A DNA stretch of 64,000 nucleotides from Methanoculleus chikugoensis (GTDB taxonomy: Archaea; Halobacteriota; Methanomicrobia; Methanomicrobiales; Methanoculleaceae), in NCBI RefSeq assembly GCF_019669965.1, contig NZ_AP019781.1:682001-746000 (forward strand), given 5' to 3'. Positions 9,257 to 17,883 of the stretch are shown in pieces (the stretch's first letter is position 1; each line of letters starts with the position of its first letter). The notes beneath the pieces were generated by a model, which was given only the letters and a program-made list of their open reading frames with translations, ran no database searches and had not been told where the DNA came from. A program made the translations under genes and the position numbers.

Positions 9257-9801
9257 TGCGGATCACCATCAGCGGCCCGCCGGGGAGCGGCACCACGTCG
9301 CTCGCCCGCTACCTTGCCGGGAAGCACGGGCTCGCCCTCATCTCCGCGGGGGAGGTCTTCCGCCAGCTCGCGAAGGAGCACGGCATGGAACTCGCCGAGT
9401 TCGGGAAGTTCGCGGAGAGCGATCCTTCGGTCGACCGGATGATCGACGCCCGGCAAAAGGAGATCGGGGAAACCTCCGACGACATCATCGTCGAAGGCAG
9501 GCTCTCGGGCAGGATGGTCGAGAACGCCGATCTCCGGATCTGGCTCTCCGCATCGATCTCCTGCCGGGCAAAACGCATTGCGGGGCGCGACGGGATGGAT
9601 GAGGAGGGAGCCCGGATCTATACCGAGAACCGGCAGCGTTCGGAATCGACCCGCTACCGGAACTACTACGGTATCGATATCGACGACCTCTCGCCGTACG
9701 ACATCGTCCTCTCGTCAGGGACCTTCGGCGTGGACGCCCTCGGCGCGATTGTGGATACCGTGATCGCGTGTCTCGCCCGGCAGCGGGAAGGCGCTCGTTA
9801 G
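9256..9801 (+). CDS. cmk: Cytidylate kinase, archaeal (Cmk)
   Basis: Phosphorylates CMP/dCMP with ATP. 181 residues; N-terminal nucleotide loop ISGPPGSGTTS (Thr where most P-loops have Lys, which I recall as usual in archaeal Cmk), then DDIIVEGRLSGRM and NYYGIDIDDLSPYDIVL. ATG 9256 overlaps the stop of the insertase gene. Many euryarchaeal genomes have rpl34e and rpl14e around this gene; neither is seen here. Confidence 0.92.
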   Translation: MRITISGPPGSGTTSLARYLAGKHGLALISAGEVFRQLAKEHGMELAEFGKFAESDPSVDRMIDARQKEIGETSDDIIVEGRLSGRMVENADLRIWLSASISCRAKRIAGRDGMDEEGARIYTENRQRSESTRYRNYYGIDIDDLSPYDIVLSSGTFGVDALGAIVDTVIACLARQREGAR

Positions 9802-9817
9802 CGAAAGACACTTCATC

Positions 9818-9825
9818 TTATTTTT
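9818..9825 (+). terminator. Weak T-rich terminator after cmk
   Basis: TTATTTTT lies about 17 bases after the cmk stop. Archaeal RNA polymerase terminates at oligo-T, but this run is short, so the call is tentative. Confidence 0.3.
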
Positions 9826-9996
9826 ATCCGGTTGTTGCCTCTCGTAGTGCTGTGGGTGCCCCGGGCCTCGACTGCGCTCACGCTCGTTCCCGCGACGAAT
9901 ACAGGTTCCAGCTGCATAACTAGGTGAAAGCATACCGGTCAATTCCTGCACGATGGGGGGCGGGCGGGAATGACAACAGGCCGCCTCTTACGCGAC

Positions 9997-10200
9997 AGAG
10001 ACAGGGGAGGGGAGCTGCTCCCCCCTCCCCGCGGGCCGCCACCCCCAATGCGATACCCCCATGGTCCACTGCACGAAGAGATGCTGGAGATGGGTGGCGC
10101 CCCGATTCGGCCTGGAGAACACGGCTTTCCAGGGGATATCGCCACGCACTGCCCCCGCCCCGAGGGGCGGGGGAGGAGCGCGAAGCGCGGGTGGGGTGGG
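9997..10200. repeat. GC-rich hairpin repeat region, copy A
   Basis: The gap 9802-10293 between the converging cmk and atpD genes holds no credible gene. It contains an imperfect G-rich/C-rich hairpin at 10004-10030 and a perfect 10-bp stem (CCCCCGCCCC at 10152-10161, GGGGCGGGGG at 10164-10173). AGAGACAGGGGAGGGG (9997-10012) and ACTGCCCCCGCCCC with the ATATCGCCA before it recur at 49.2-49.4 kb; the second also recurs at 23.34 kb. Short ORFs across it are by-products. Confidence 0.7.
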
Positions 10201-10293
10201 GGTTATGAAGGGAGAGAGCGAAAGACTCCTGATTCATCACACCCCAAAGCGGCGACCTCCCCCTGAGCCCAAACGGTGGGACGAAATCGTCCA

Positions 10294-10938
10294 TCAAAGC
10301 CCGGCGCCCCTCTTTGCCTTTATCCTTTTGATGCGCCGGAGCCGTGTCCACTCCTGCCGCTCCATCTCGTCGCGCTGGTCATCGATGAACCGGCGGATCT
10401 CCGTGAGTTCCGGGATGACCTTGAACTCCAGCGCGTTCACCCGCCGCCGCGTCTTCTCGATCTCGTCGAGCAACCGTTTGACTCCTCCTTCGAGTTCGGC
10501 GGTCGCAATGATCGCCATCAGGAGTTCCTCGTAGGCGTCGGCTGCGTCGTCGATGACCGACGATGTCCCGAGGATGCCGTAACCGCGCTGGTCGAGCGTC
10601 TTTTTCACCATCACCGGTTCGAGATCCGGGAGCCGCACCCCGAAGACGTTCCTGTGTCCGGCAGTACAGGATGGACTGGCCTCCACCGAGAGCGCTGCAA
10701 GGAGCACTCCCGTCGCCCCCTCCATCATGGTGGCGACCGCCGCCATCTCCCGTGCCCCGGCGTACTTCTCCTCGAGTGCCCGGCGCTCCCGGGCGGCCTC
10801 TTCAGTGAGCCTGACCAGTTCCAGCATCATGCCGTCGAGTTTCATCGACAAAAGCCGGTGCACCCTCTCTGCGAGCGCCAGCCGCCGCCTGACGATCAGG
10901 AGGCCGGACCGGGTGGGTTTGATATCGTCGACCGGCAT
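10294..10938 (-). CDS. atpD: A-type ATP synthase subunit D
   Basis: Central-stalk subunit that couples catalysis in the A3B3 head to the rotor. 214 residues: N-terminal IKPTRSGLLIVRRRLALAER, long helices, and C-terminal RRRVNALEFKVIPELTEIRR are diagnostic of the V/A-type D family. ATG 10938 has GGAGAGG at good spacing upstream on this strand. It follows atpC by 10 bases; other ATP synthase genes are not nearby. Confidence 0.93.
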   Translation of the reverse strand: MPVDDIKPTRSGLLIVRRRLALAERVHRLLSMKLDGMMLELVRLTEEAARERRALEEKYAGAREMAAVATMMEGATGVLLAALSVEASPSCTAGHRNVFGVRLPDLEPVMVKKTLDQRGYGILGTSSVIDDAADAYEELLMAIIATAELEGGVKRLLDEIEKTRRRVNALEFKVIPELTEIRRFIDDQRDEMERQEWTRLRRIKRIKAKRGAGL

Positions 10939-10948
10939 GATGCCTCTC

Positions 10949-12076
10949 CTACAGGACGATGTACTGCCATATCCGCTCGGGCGCGAGATCGAATGCTTTT
11001 CCCCGTGCGATTGCCCGCAGATTCGCGACCTCGTACTTCTTCCGCTCAAGGTAGGCAAGCACCGGCAGAACCGAGAACGGGTGCCGCCGGGAGAGGGCCT
11101 CCAGGTGGTGGAGCCTGACGCGGGTGACTGCCATCTCGATCTCGTGAACGGGCCTCCTGCGCCGGTGCCATCGCTGCCAGACCAGTTCTGCGGCGTCAAC
11201 ACTCGCGAAGTTCGGATCCTGGCGGAGTTCGCGCACCGCCTGGGTGAGAACCGGGACGATGTCGGTATCGAGGAAGATACTGACGAACTCCCCTTCCGTC
11301 TCAATGCCGTAGAGCCTTTGGAAGAGGGTGATGGGGATACGGCCGCCGGGGATCATTGTCCGGTCGATGGTCGCGATATCGCATGCCTCTTCCGTGCAGT
11401 GGAGCCGGAGGAGGTTTCTCATGTTGGTGATGTCGATCTCGAACCGGAGGTAGGCGTTCAACTCCTGGCACCCGCTGCACCCGATTGCGGCAAGACCGAG
11501 CAGGCCGGCATAGTATTGCCGGTAAAGGTCGTCCTCGATCCGGGCAAATGCGCCCGTCTCACCGCAGATCCGATAGTAATCCGCAAGAACCGGATAGAGC
11601 CGCCAGCCCTGGAGCGCCTCGATGGCCTCGCCGCAGTTTGTGAAGTTGAGGAGGCGGTCGAGGAGCGGACTGTCGAGTTCCCCCGCCGGGACGAGGAGGT
11701 CGCGGATCCGGCGCCGGGGTATGTCGTGAATCGTGCCCCGCAGGATCGCCATGACGTTTGCGATGTCCCACCGGTTGAGGTATTCCCCGGCCAGGGTATG
11801 CAGGTCGCCGGGAGCGATCGCCATGGCGTGCCGGAACGACTGCGCCAGGTTGCGGTTTACCGCCGCCTCGATGAGCTGGGCGCCGGAAAAGTCGTGCACG
11901 AGATCCAGGATGTTCTGCCGGTACTCTTCCTGCTTGCTGAGATGAGTGACGATCTCCGGTAAGCTCATCTGCATGATCCGCAGGTACTCTTCACGGGGAA
12001 GGAGCGTCGTCCTCCTTACCCGGAACCGGGTGCAGGCGTAGATGCATGAGGGGGAGGTCACGCCCAGCGGGGGCAT
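10949..12076 (-). CDS. atpC: A-type ATP synthase subunit C
   Basis: Funnel-shaped connector between the central stalk and the membrane ring. 375 residues of the V-type d / A-type C family: YACTRFRVRRTTLLPREEYL, QMSLPEIVTHLSKQEEYR, repeated helical units, and the C-terminal YLERKKYEVANLRAIARGKA. It is the first gene of a two-gene atpC-atpD unit. A TATA-like box about 26 bases upstream of the ATG predicts a leaderless or nearly leaderless mRNA. Confidence 0.92.
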   Translation of the reverse strand: MPPLGVTSPSCIYACTRFRVRRTTLLPREEYLRIMQMSLPEIVTHLSKQEEYRQNILDLVHDFSGAQLIEAAVNRNLAQSFRHAMAIAPGDLHTLAGEYLNRWDIANVMAILRGTIHDIPRRRIRDLLVPAGELDSPLLDRLLNFTNCGEAIEALQGWRLYPVLADYYRICGETGAFARIEDDLYRQYYAGLLGLAAIGCSGCQELNAYLRFEIDITNMRNLLRLHCTEEACDIATIDRTMIPGGRIPITLFQRLYGIETEGEFVSIFLDTDIVPVLTQAVRELRQDPNFASVDAAELVWQRWHRRRRPVHEIEMAVTRVRLHHLEALSRRHPFSVLPVLAYLERKKYEVANLRAIARGKAFDLAPERIWQYIVL

Positions 12077-12098
12077 GCACCCCCATTACCGTTTCCTG

Positions 12099-12105
12099 CT
12101 ATAAA
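12099..12105 (-). promoter_or_regulatory. TATA box of atpC-atpD
   Basis: On the minus strand the sequence reads TTTATAG. Its centre is about 26 bases from the atpC ATG at 12076, the usual TATA-to-start-site distance in archaea, so transcription should begin at or next to the start codon. Bases 12106-12195 hold nothing else that I recognise. Confidence 0.5.
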
Positions 12106-12195
12106 TGCGCACCCGGTTGAGGTCGGGGGCGGTGAGGGCGGCCGCGAGGATGGCGCAGGCAGGCCCGGCCGGCGATGCAGGGCCTAGAGGCACCG

Positions 12196-12726
12196 CTAGC
12201 AGCCCGGGGCGACCGGATGAGGTGTCGGCCTCCTTCGGAGAACTGGATGGGGGATGTTTGAGGCTTGCAGCACCGGCATGACGATCATCGTCAACAGTTC
12301 GCTCTCCGGGTACTCCGGCCCGTTGTAATAGTGCTCGTAGACGGTGCCGACGGGCTGGAGCCCGTTCTTCTCTATCCAGCCCGCCATCTCCTCGTACGTC
12401 GGCGCCATATCTCGATATGCGCCGCGGTACATGCAGAAGACGAATTTGCCTTCCGGGATGGAGCCCGATCGAATGTCTCCTTTCTCCGGCAGCACCTTCG
12501 GTACGGGAAATCCCATCTCTACATCGAGGTTCTGCATATCCATGTTGTGATATGCCACATACGGGACGTCTGAGAGATGTTCTCCGAGTTCCTTCAGGTA
12601 ATCGGCCATTCTGCCGTAACCCCCGCCAATCAGCATCGGCAGATCTTCGACCTTTGCCCGGGTGCGGATCGACAAGGTAGGTTGCTCTCTCTTCTGCAAC
12701 AGTTCAATGTTCGATACTCTCGGCAT
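12196..12726 (-). CDS. GyrI-like / AraC effector-binding domain protein
   Basis: 176 residues. The fold signature runs from TLSIRTRAKVEDLPMLIGGG through FCMYRGAYRDMAPTYEEMAG and WIEKNGLQPVGTVYEHYYNG to the C-terminal LLTMIVMPVL, which matches stand-alone SOUL/GyrI-like small-molecule-binding domains. No DNA-binding domain is visible, so it is not itself a regulator of AraC type. The ligand is unknown. The C-terminal tail (after about residue 155) is Pro/Arg-rich and unlike the family. Confidence 0.75.
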   Translation of the reverse strand: MPRVSNIELLQKREQPTLSIRTRAKVEDLPMLIGGGYGRMADYLKELGEHLSDVPYVAYHNMDMQNLDVEMGFPVPKVLPEKGDIRSGSIPEGKFVFCMYRGAYRDMAPTYEEMAGWIEKNGLQPVGTVYEHYYNGPEYPESELLTMIVMPVLQASNIPHPVLRRRPTPHPVAPGC

Positions 12727-12896
12727 CTTACTTCTCCAATCCTCCCGGCGCGTCTATTTACCCTGTAAGCGGTCCGGGCTCTCTCTTCTCAGTCGATGAT
12801 TCCATCTCGCCCGTCAAATACTTTCTGTCGGTGGGCCGCTCTCCGCCCGCGCAGATAAGATTCATATCCCGTGCCGACAATCCGCCTCCGATCGCC

Positions 12897-13889
12897 ATGC
12901 CCTGCTCGATCGTGACGGGGGATCTCTTTGCCGGCCACGACGCGCCCGGCCATCCCGAGTGCCAGGCACGTCTCGATGCGGCTCTCGCCGGGGTGCCGGC
13001 CGGCGCACGCCGCATAGCCCCGGAGCGGGCGACACCTGAGGACCTCGCACGGGTGCACACCGGGCGGCATATCGAAGGGATCCGCTCGTTCTGCCGGGAG
13101 TGCCCCCCGGGCCGGGCCCGTTACCTCGACCCGGACACCTACGTCACCTCCTGTTCCTTCGACGCGGCCCTCTATGCTGCCGGAGCCGCATGGCAGGCGG
13201 TGGAGCGGGCGCTTTCGGGCGAGCACTCTTTCGCTCTCGTCCGCCCGCCGGGGCACCATGCAACGCCCGACCGGGCGATGGGGTTCTGCCTCTTCAACAA
13301 CGCCGCCGTCGCGACGGCGAAAGCGCTCCGCGAGGTCGACCGGGTGGCGATCGTGGACTGGGACCTGCACCACGGGAACGGCACGCAGGCGATCTTTTAT
13401 GGGAGCGACCAGGTGCTCTTCTGCTCGGTTCACCAGGCGGGGATCTTCCCTGGTACCGGGTGGCCGGAGGAGCGGGGTGCCGGTCCGGGTGTCGGGTATA
13501 CCGTCAATGCGCCCCTCGAAGGGGGTTCAACCGGCGCCGACTACGCACTGGTCTTTCGCGAGGTCTTCGTCCCGGCGCTCCGGCGGTTCGACCCGGACGT
13601 CGTGGTGGTCTCGGCAGGCCAGGACGCACTCTTCGACGACCCGCTCGGCTCGATACACCTCCGGCCGGAAGGCTTCGGGGCACTGACCGGGATGCTCGTG
13701 GACGCGACCCCTGCATCTCTCGCCCTCGTGCTCGAAGGGGGTTACGGCCGGTCGCATGCGGGAGCGATCGGAGCGATCGTCGCCGCCCTCGACGGAGCCC
13801 GCTTCAGTCCCGCCGGCGGCGGGGAAAAGGCAAGCACCCGTCACCTCGTGGAGGCGTATGCCAGTCGCCGGGATGCCGTCCCGCTCTGA
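12897..13889 (+). CDS. Histone deacetylase-family (acetoin utilisation-like) deacetylase
   Basis: Zn-dependent amide hydrolase of 330 residues. Motifs in order: GHPECQARL, the tandem His of RPPGHHA, GFCLFNNAAVA, metal ligands in VDWDLHHGNGTQ, HQAGIFPGTG, the last metal Asp in VVVSAGQDALFDDPLG, and LEGGYG. All catalytic positions are present; Gln in AGQD replaces the common Phe. Substrate could be acetylated lysine, a polyamine or a small amide. ATG 12897 is preferred because the 22 residues before it are not family-like. Transcribed away from the GyrI-like gene. Confidence 0.88.
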   Translation: MPCSIVTGDLFAGHDAPGHPECQARLDAALAGVPAGARRIAPERATPEDLARVHTGRHIEGIRSFCRECPPGRARYLDPDTYVTSCSFDAALYAAGAAWQAVERALSGEHSFALVRPPGHHATPDRAMGFCLFNNAAVATAKALREVDRVAIVDWDLHHGNGTQAIFYGSDQVLFCSVHQAGIFPGTGWPEERGAGPGVGYTVNAPLEGGSTGADYALVFREVFVPALRRFDPDVVVVSAGQDALFDDPLGSIHLRPEGFGALTGMLVDATPASLALVLEGGYGRSHAGAIGAIVAALDGARFSPAGGGEKASTRHLVEAYASRRDAVPL

Positions 13890-13924
13890 CGTTGATCAGG
13901 TTCATCTCCTCCCGGGTCGATCGG

Positions 13925-14521
13925 ATGACCATGAACCGCATCTTCGATCAGATCCTGATGATTACGGGTGCTCTTCTCCTCCTCGCCCTTGCCGCCGCAC
14001 CGGCGGTCTCTGCCGTCGCAGTGTACCCGGGAAGCGATGTGACGCTCACGGGTACGAGCACGGGGAGCGATACTGTCTACCTCTTCGTGACCGGCCCGAA
14101 TCTCCCGCCCACCGGCGGGCGGCTTGACGATCCGCATACGGCCGTTCGCCCGGGAGATCCGGGGAGTTTCACGAGGGTGACGGTCGGTAGCGACGATCGC
14201 TGGACATACCGCTGGAGGACGGGCGAGGCCGGGCTCGACCCCGGGGCATACACCGTCTACGCCGTGGAAGCGCCCGTAGACCGCCGAAACCTCTCCGGCC
14301 ATGGCTACACGACCATCCCCGTCACCTTCGGGGTGCCTTCTGGAACCCCGGCTACGGGAACCGCCGTGCCTGCCACCTCGCCCGTGGAGACGGAGACGCC
14401 GACGGCGACGGTGCCGGCAGCCACGCCCTCCCCTGCGCCGACGACAGCAGCACCCCCCTTCGCCGCCCTCATGACGGCCGGTGCGGTGCTTGTTATGGCG
14501 ACCCTGTTCTTACGGCGCTGA
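13925..14521 (+). CDS. DUF3821-type secreted surface protein
   Basis: 198 residues: N-terminal signal peptide (hydrophobic run about residues 10-30, ending APAVSA), then a single domain with VYPGSDVTLTGTSTGSDTVY and LFVTGPNLPPTGG, which I recognise as the DUF3821 domain common in Methanomicrobiales. A Thr/Pro-rich linker (about 140-175) and a C-terminal hydrophobic anchor ending LFLRR follow. The end resembles a PGF-CTERM-type sorting tail without the PGF triplet (PPF instead). Starts at 13925 or 13931. Confidence 0.75.
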   Translation: MTMNRIFDQILMITGALLLLALAAAPAVSAVAVYPGSDVTLTGTSTGSDTVYLFVTGPNLPPTGGRLDDPHTAVRPGDPGSFTRVTVGSDDRWTYRWRTGEAGLDPGAYTVYAVEAPVDRRNLSGHGYTTIPVTFGVPSGTPATGTAVPATSPVETETPTATVPAATPSPAPTTAAPPFAALMTAGAVLVMATLFLRR

Positions 14522-14536
14522 CCCGTCCGGGACGGG
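14522..14536 (+). terminator. Hairpin after the DUF3821 gene
   Basis: CCCGTCC and GGACGGG face each other around one G directly after the stop codon. It can fold as a 5-bp stem with a 5-base loop. No T run follows, so it is a weak terminator candidate. Confidence 0.35.
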
Positions 14537-14550
14537 ACCCCTACGCCATA

Positions 14551-14583
14551 AAATATATATTCATAAATGTACTATTTTGTACA
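14551..14583 (+). promoter_or_regulatory. ECF operon promoter with TRP-box-like operator
   Basis: AAATATATAT (14551-14560) is a TATA box. Just downstream, TGTAC (14568-14572) and GTACA (14579-14583) form an inverted repeat with a 6-base spacer; 14578-14583 reads TGTACA, the published consensus of the TRP box bound by archaeal TrpY. The site lies between the TATA box and the expected start site, so a bound repressor would block initiation. TrpY control is inferred. Confidence 0.5.
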
Positions 14584-14679
14584 ATGATGCTTGGTGTGGT
14601 CTGGGTCATCAGGTCTTCGTCCCGCTACACATACCCTGTCAAATCGCTCGTCGAACCTCAATAGTATGAGATTGATACC

Positions 14680-15246
14680 ATGAAATCGAGAGATATTGCA
14701 ATCGTCGGCATACTCCTTGCCATAGGGGCCATCATCAGGTACATGTCCCTCCTGATCCCCGGCCCCATCGTATCGAACCTCGTGATCGCCTTCTACTGCC
14801 TCGCCATCATCCTCGTCGCGCCCACGTTCCGCGAGGCGCTCGGGATCGGCGTCGTGGCGGGCGTCGTCTGTGCGCTTCTCAGCCACTCGATCTTCCCGCC
14901 CGCAAACCTCGTCAGCGAACCCATCGGTGCGGTCGTCTGCCTCGGGGTCTACCTGGTGCTGAGGGACCGGTTCTTCCTCGCCCCGGCGGTGACGACGCTT
15001 CTGGCCACCTTCGCGAGCGGGTTCTCGTTCATCCTTATTGCCATCCTTGCCGTGGCCCCGACCGTCCTTGGAAAGTTCGGAACCCTCGAGGCGTTCCTCG
15101 CGGTCACCGTGCCGATCGTCCTGATCACGGCGGCGGTCAATGCCGTCGTCGCACAGGCGCTCGAGATGCCCGCATCGCGGGCACTGATGCGGGGGACCCG
15201 GCAGGCGGCCCCGGGGCGGGATGCGAGGCCGGTTGATGAGTCCTGA
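14680..15246 (+). CDS. ECF transporter S component, possibly TrpP-like
   Basis: 188 residues with five or six hydrophobic segments starting at residue 5, the size and layout of an ECF substrate-binding (S) subunit. ALGIGVVAGVVCALLSHSIF and PPANLVSEPIGAVVCLGVYL resemble the S-component core. A loose likeness to TrpP plus the upstream TGTACA box suggests tryptophan, but the substrate is not settled by sequence alone. It overlaps the ATPase gene by 11 bases, so S, A-A and T form one operon. Confidence 0.78.
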   Translation: MKSRDIAIVGILLAIGAIIRYMSLLIPGPIVSNLVIAFYCLAIILVAPTFREALGIGVVAGVVCALLSHSIFPPANLVSEPIGAVVCLGVYLVLRDRFFLAPAVTTLLATFASGFSFILIAILAVAPTVLGKFGTLEAFLAVTVPIVLITAAVNAVVAQALEMPASRALMRGTRQAAPGRDARPVDES

Positions 15247-16762
15247 GACCGGACGGGAGACCGCCCTTTCCCTTCGGGGGGTCTCCTACACCTACCCCGG
15301 GTCGGAGACGCCGGCGCTCAACGGGATCAGCCTCGCTATCGCGAAAGGGGAGATCGTCTTCGTCACCGGCCCTACCGGGGCGGGCAAGACGACGCTCTGT
15401 CTTGCGGCGTCCGGCATCCTCCACCACGAGTACGGCGGCACACTGGAGGGGGCAGTCACCATCCTCGGCAGAAACGTCCGGGACTACCGGAACATGGGCG
15501 AGATCGGGAGAAACGTCGGCGTGGTCTTCGACGACGCCGAAGCCCAGCTCATCTTCACGACCGTCGAGGAGGAGGTTGCTTCCGGGCTTGAGAATCTCGG
15601 AATCCCCCGGGAGGAGATGCAGCAGAGGCTCCGCGCGGTGATGGAAGCGACCGGGATCGCCGGTCTCGCGGAGCGTGCCCCGCACACCCTCTCCGGGGGG
15701 CAGAAACAGCGGGTCGCCATCGCCGCAACCATCGCGCTCGGCACGAAGATCCTGATCCTCGACGAACCCACCGCCGAACTGGACGCGGAGGCGACCGCTG
15801 CGGTATCCGCTCTCCTCCGGAGGCTCTCCGGCGAGGGCACCACCGTGCTCATCGTCGAGCAGAAGATCGGCGAGCTCGCCGCCATCGCGGACAGGATGGT
15901 CGTCGTCGAAGACGGAGCGATCGCGAAGATCGGGTCTCCCGCCGAGATGATGCAGGAGCCCGTCCGGGAGCACCCGCCGGCCGGCAACGTCCGGCTTCCC
16001 GCACCGGCGGCAGCCTCCCCGGGAGTCCCCGTCATATCTGTTCGGGGGCTTGTCCACCGCTACGACGGGGTCGCGGCCATCAGGGGTCTCGATCTTGAGA
16101 TTGCTTCCGGTGAGATCGTGGCTGTCGCCGGGGATAACGGGTCCGGGAAGACGACGCTCGTCAAGCACTTCAACGGGCTGCTCCGTCCGACCGAAGGCAG
16201 CGTCACCGTCGACGGACTCGACGCCGGAATCGTCCCGATAGCACAACTCGCGCGTCACGTGGGCCTTGTCTTCCAGAATCCGGACACCATGCTCTTTGCC
16301 GAGACGGTGGCGGACGAGGTGGCGTTCGGTCTCAGAAACATCGACCCCGGCGCTTCTGAGGAGCCTGTCGACGCGGCGCTCCGCGAGGTGGGTCTCCTCC
16401 ACCGGAAGACGGCCTACCCGCGGTCGCTCTCGCGGGGCGAACGGCAGCGCCTGGCGATCGCCTGCGTCATCGCCATGAGGCCGAAGGTCATCGTGCTCGA
16501 CGAGCCCACGACCGGGCTCGACGCCCGTGAGTCGGAGAGGATCATGGGAATCCTCGCCCGCCTGCGGCAGGACGGCCACACAATCGTCATGGTGACGCAT
16601 GATATGCGTCTCGGAGCGGAGTATGCGGATCGCATCGTCAGGATGGAGCAGGGAAGAGTCATCCGCGACAGCAGAACCTATGAGGAAGAACCATGTCTGA
16701 AATCATGCAGTACGTCATCCGGGAGAGCGCCTTTCACCGCCTCCACCCGCTCACCAAACTGA
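15236..16762 (+). CDS. ECF transporter ATPase, two fused ABC domains (EcfA-A)
   Basis: 508 residues carrying two ABC ATPase domains in one chain. First domain: Walker A GPTGAGKTT, signature LSGGQKQR, Walker B ILILDEPTAELD. Second: GDNGSGKTT, LSRGERQR, VIVLDEPTTGLD. The domains are joined by an Ala/Pro-rich linker near residue 260. This replaces the EcfA1/EcfA2 pair of other organisms. The end overlaps ecfT by 70 bases and the last 20 or so residues (after RTYEEE) are not family-like. Confidence 0.9.
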   Translation: MSPETGRETALSLRGVSYTYPGSETPALNGISLAIAKGEIVFVTGPTGAGKTTLCLAASGILHHEYGGTLEGAVTILGRNVRDYRNMGEIGRNVGVVFDDAEAQLIFTTVEEEVASGLENLGIPREEMQQRLRAVMEATGIAGLAERAPHTLSGGQKQRVAIAATIALGTKILILDEPTAELDAEATAAVSALLRRLSGEGTTVLIVEQKIGELAAIADRMVVVEDGAIAKIGSPAEMMQEPVREHPPAGNVRLPAPAAASPGVPVISVRGLVHRYDGVAAIRGLDLEIASGEIVAVAGDNGSGKTTLVKHFNGLLRPTEGSVTVDGLDAGIVPIAQLARHVGLVFQNPDTMLFAETVADEVAFGLRNIDPGASEEPVDAALREVGLLHRKTAYPRSLSRGERQRLAIACVIAMRPKVIVLDEPTTGLDARESERIMGILARLRQDGHTIVMVTHDMRLGAEYADRIVRMEQGRVIRDSRTYEEEPCLKSCSTSSGRAPFTASTRSPN

Positions 16763-17478
16763 TCTTTGCGGCCGTCGTCGTTGTCCTCGCGGTGCTGACG
16801 AGCGATACCGCGATGCTCGCGGTTCTCGCCGGAGCGGTCGTAGCGGTGGCGATAGCGAGCGGACTCGCCCGCGATCTCCTCCGCCAGGTTCCGCTGCTGC
16901 TCATGCTCGCGGTGAGCCTGCTCGCCCTTACCATCCTCACCATCAGGAGCGGTGAGGTCATCGGTTACCTGGTTCCGCAGTCGGTCCCGGTCATCGGCGG
17001 GGCGTTGCCTGTCACGGCGGGAGCGATCGACCTTGCGCTCGCGATGTCGCTTCGGTTCGCCGCGATGCTCTTTGCGTTCCAGCTCCTGATCATATCGACC
17101 CAGCCGCGCGACCTCGTCCACGTCATGGACCGCCTCAGGATGCCGGTCGACTACACCCTCATGCTCCTGATCGCGCTCCGGTTCATCCCGAGCCTGCAGC
17201 TCGAGGGGAAGCGGATCCACGAGGCGCAGCTTGCCCGCGCCTACAACCCGGGGAACGGCCTTGCCGGAAAGATACGGGGGCTCTTCCCCATCATCATCCC
17301 GTTGGTCTCGAACTCGCTCGGGAAAGCCACGATCCTCGGGCTGACGATCGATCTCCGCGGCTACCGTTCCGGCAGGCGGACGCCGATGCGCGACCTTGCT
17401 CCCGGCCGGGCCGACGTCGCCGGGATCTGCTGCATGGGCCTTGTGGTCGCAGGGTATTTGGCCGTGCTGCTCGTATAA
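16693..17478 (+). CDS. ecfT: ECF transporter transmembrane component T
   Basis: 261 residues, with an N-terminal amphipathic part and hydrophobic segments at about 25-85 and 105-140. LHPLTKLIFAAVVVVLAVLT, the coupling helix AQLARAYNPGNG and the C-terminal LTIDLRGYRSGRRTPMR are EcfT hallmarks (an ARG-type motif appears as ARAYN). Couples the ATPase to the S component. Starts inside the ATPase gene; ATG 16693 matches the family N terminus. Confidence 0.9.
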   Translation: MSEIMQYVIRESAFHRLHPLTKLIFAAVVVVLAVLTSDTAMLAVLAGAVVAVAIASGLARDLLRQVPLLLMLAVSLLALTILTIRSGEVIGYLVPQSVPVIGGALPVTAGAIDLALAMSLRFAAMLFAFQLLIISTQPRDLVHVMDRLRMPVDYTLMLLIALRFIPSLQLEGKRIHEAQLARAYNPGNGLAGKIRGLFPIIIPLVSNSLGKATILGLTIDLRGYRSGRRTPMRDLAPGRADVAGICCMGLVVAGYLAVLLV

Positions 17479-17484
17479 CCAGGT

Positions 17485-17883
17485 ATGCGCGACGGTTCAC
17501 CTCCGGCGGCGTTCGAGTTCTACATCGGCGGGAGCGTCGGGCCGTCCCTCTACGTCAGGCTCGCGGCCGGCCGGCTCCTCTACGAGTGGGCGAGCGCAGG
17601 CGGCTACTCCGGGGTGGTGACGGAGGCGTCGCCCGGAGAGGAGGAATGGGCGCGGTTCCGGGAGATCGTCGACCGGCTTGGTGTCCGGGAGTGGGAGCCG
17701 GAGTACGTCTCCGCCCACTCCTGCTGCGACGTCACCTACTGGCACCTGCGGATGGAGATGGACGGCCGCTCCACCGTTGTCCGGGGTGCAAACGCCTACC
17801 CGGGTTCGGATGGCCCGGAGGTCTCGAAGCAGTTCCGGGAGTTCCTCGCGGCGGTGAAGCGGCTTATCGGGCGCGAGCCGTGA
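17485..17883 (+). CDS. Hypothetical protein
   Basis: 132 residues, starting six bases after ecfT and probably co-transcribed with it. No membrane segment or signal peptide. It looks like a small alpha/beta protein (FEFYIGGSVGPSLYVRLAAG, then YWHLRMEMDGRSTVV) with a Cys pair in HSCCDVTYW. I do not recognise the family. Codon use is like its neighbours. Confidence 0.7.
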   Translation: MRDGSPPAAFEFYIGGSVGPSLYVRLAAGRLLYEWASAGGYSGVVTEASPGEEEWARFREIVDRLGVREWEPEYVSAHSCCDVTYWHLRMEMDGRSTVVRGANAYPGSDGPEVSKQFREFLAAVKRLIGREP

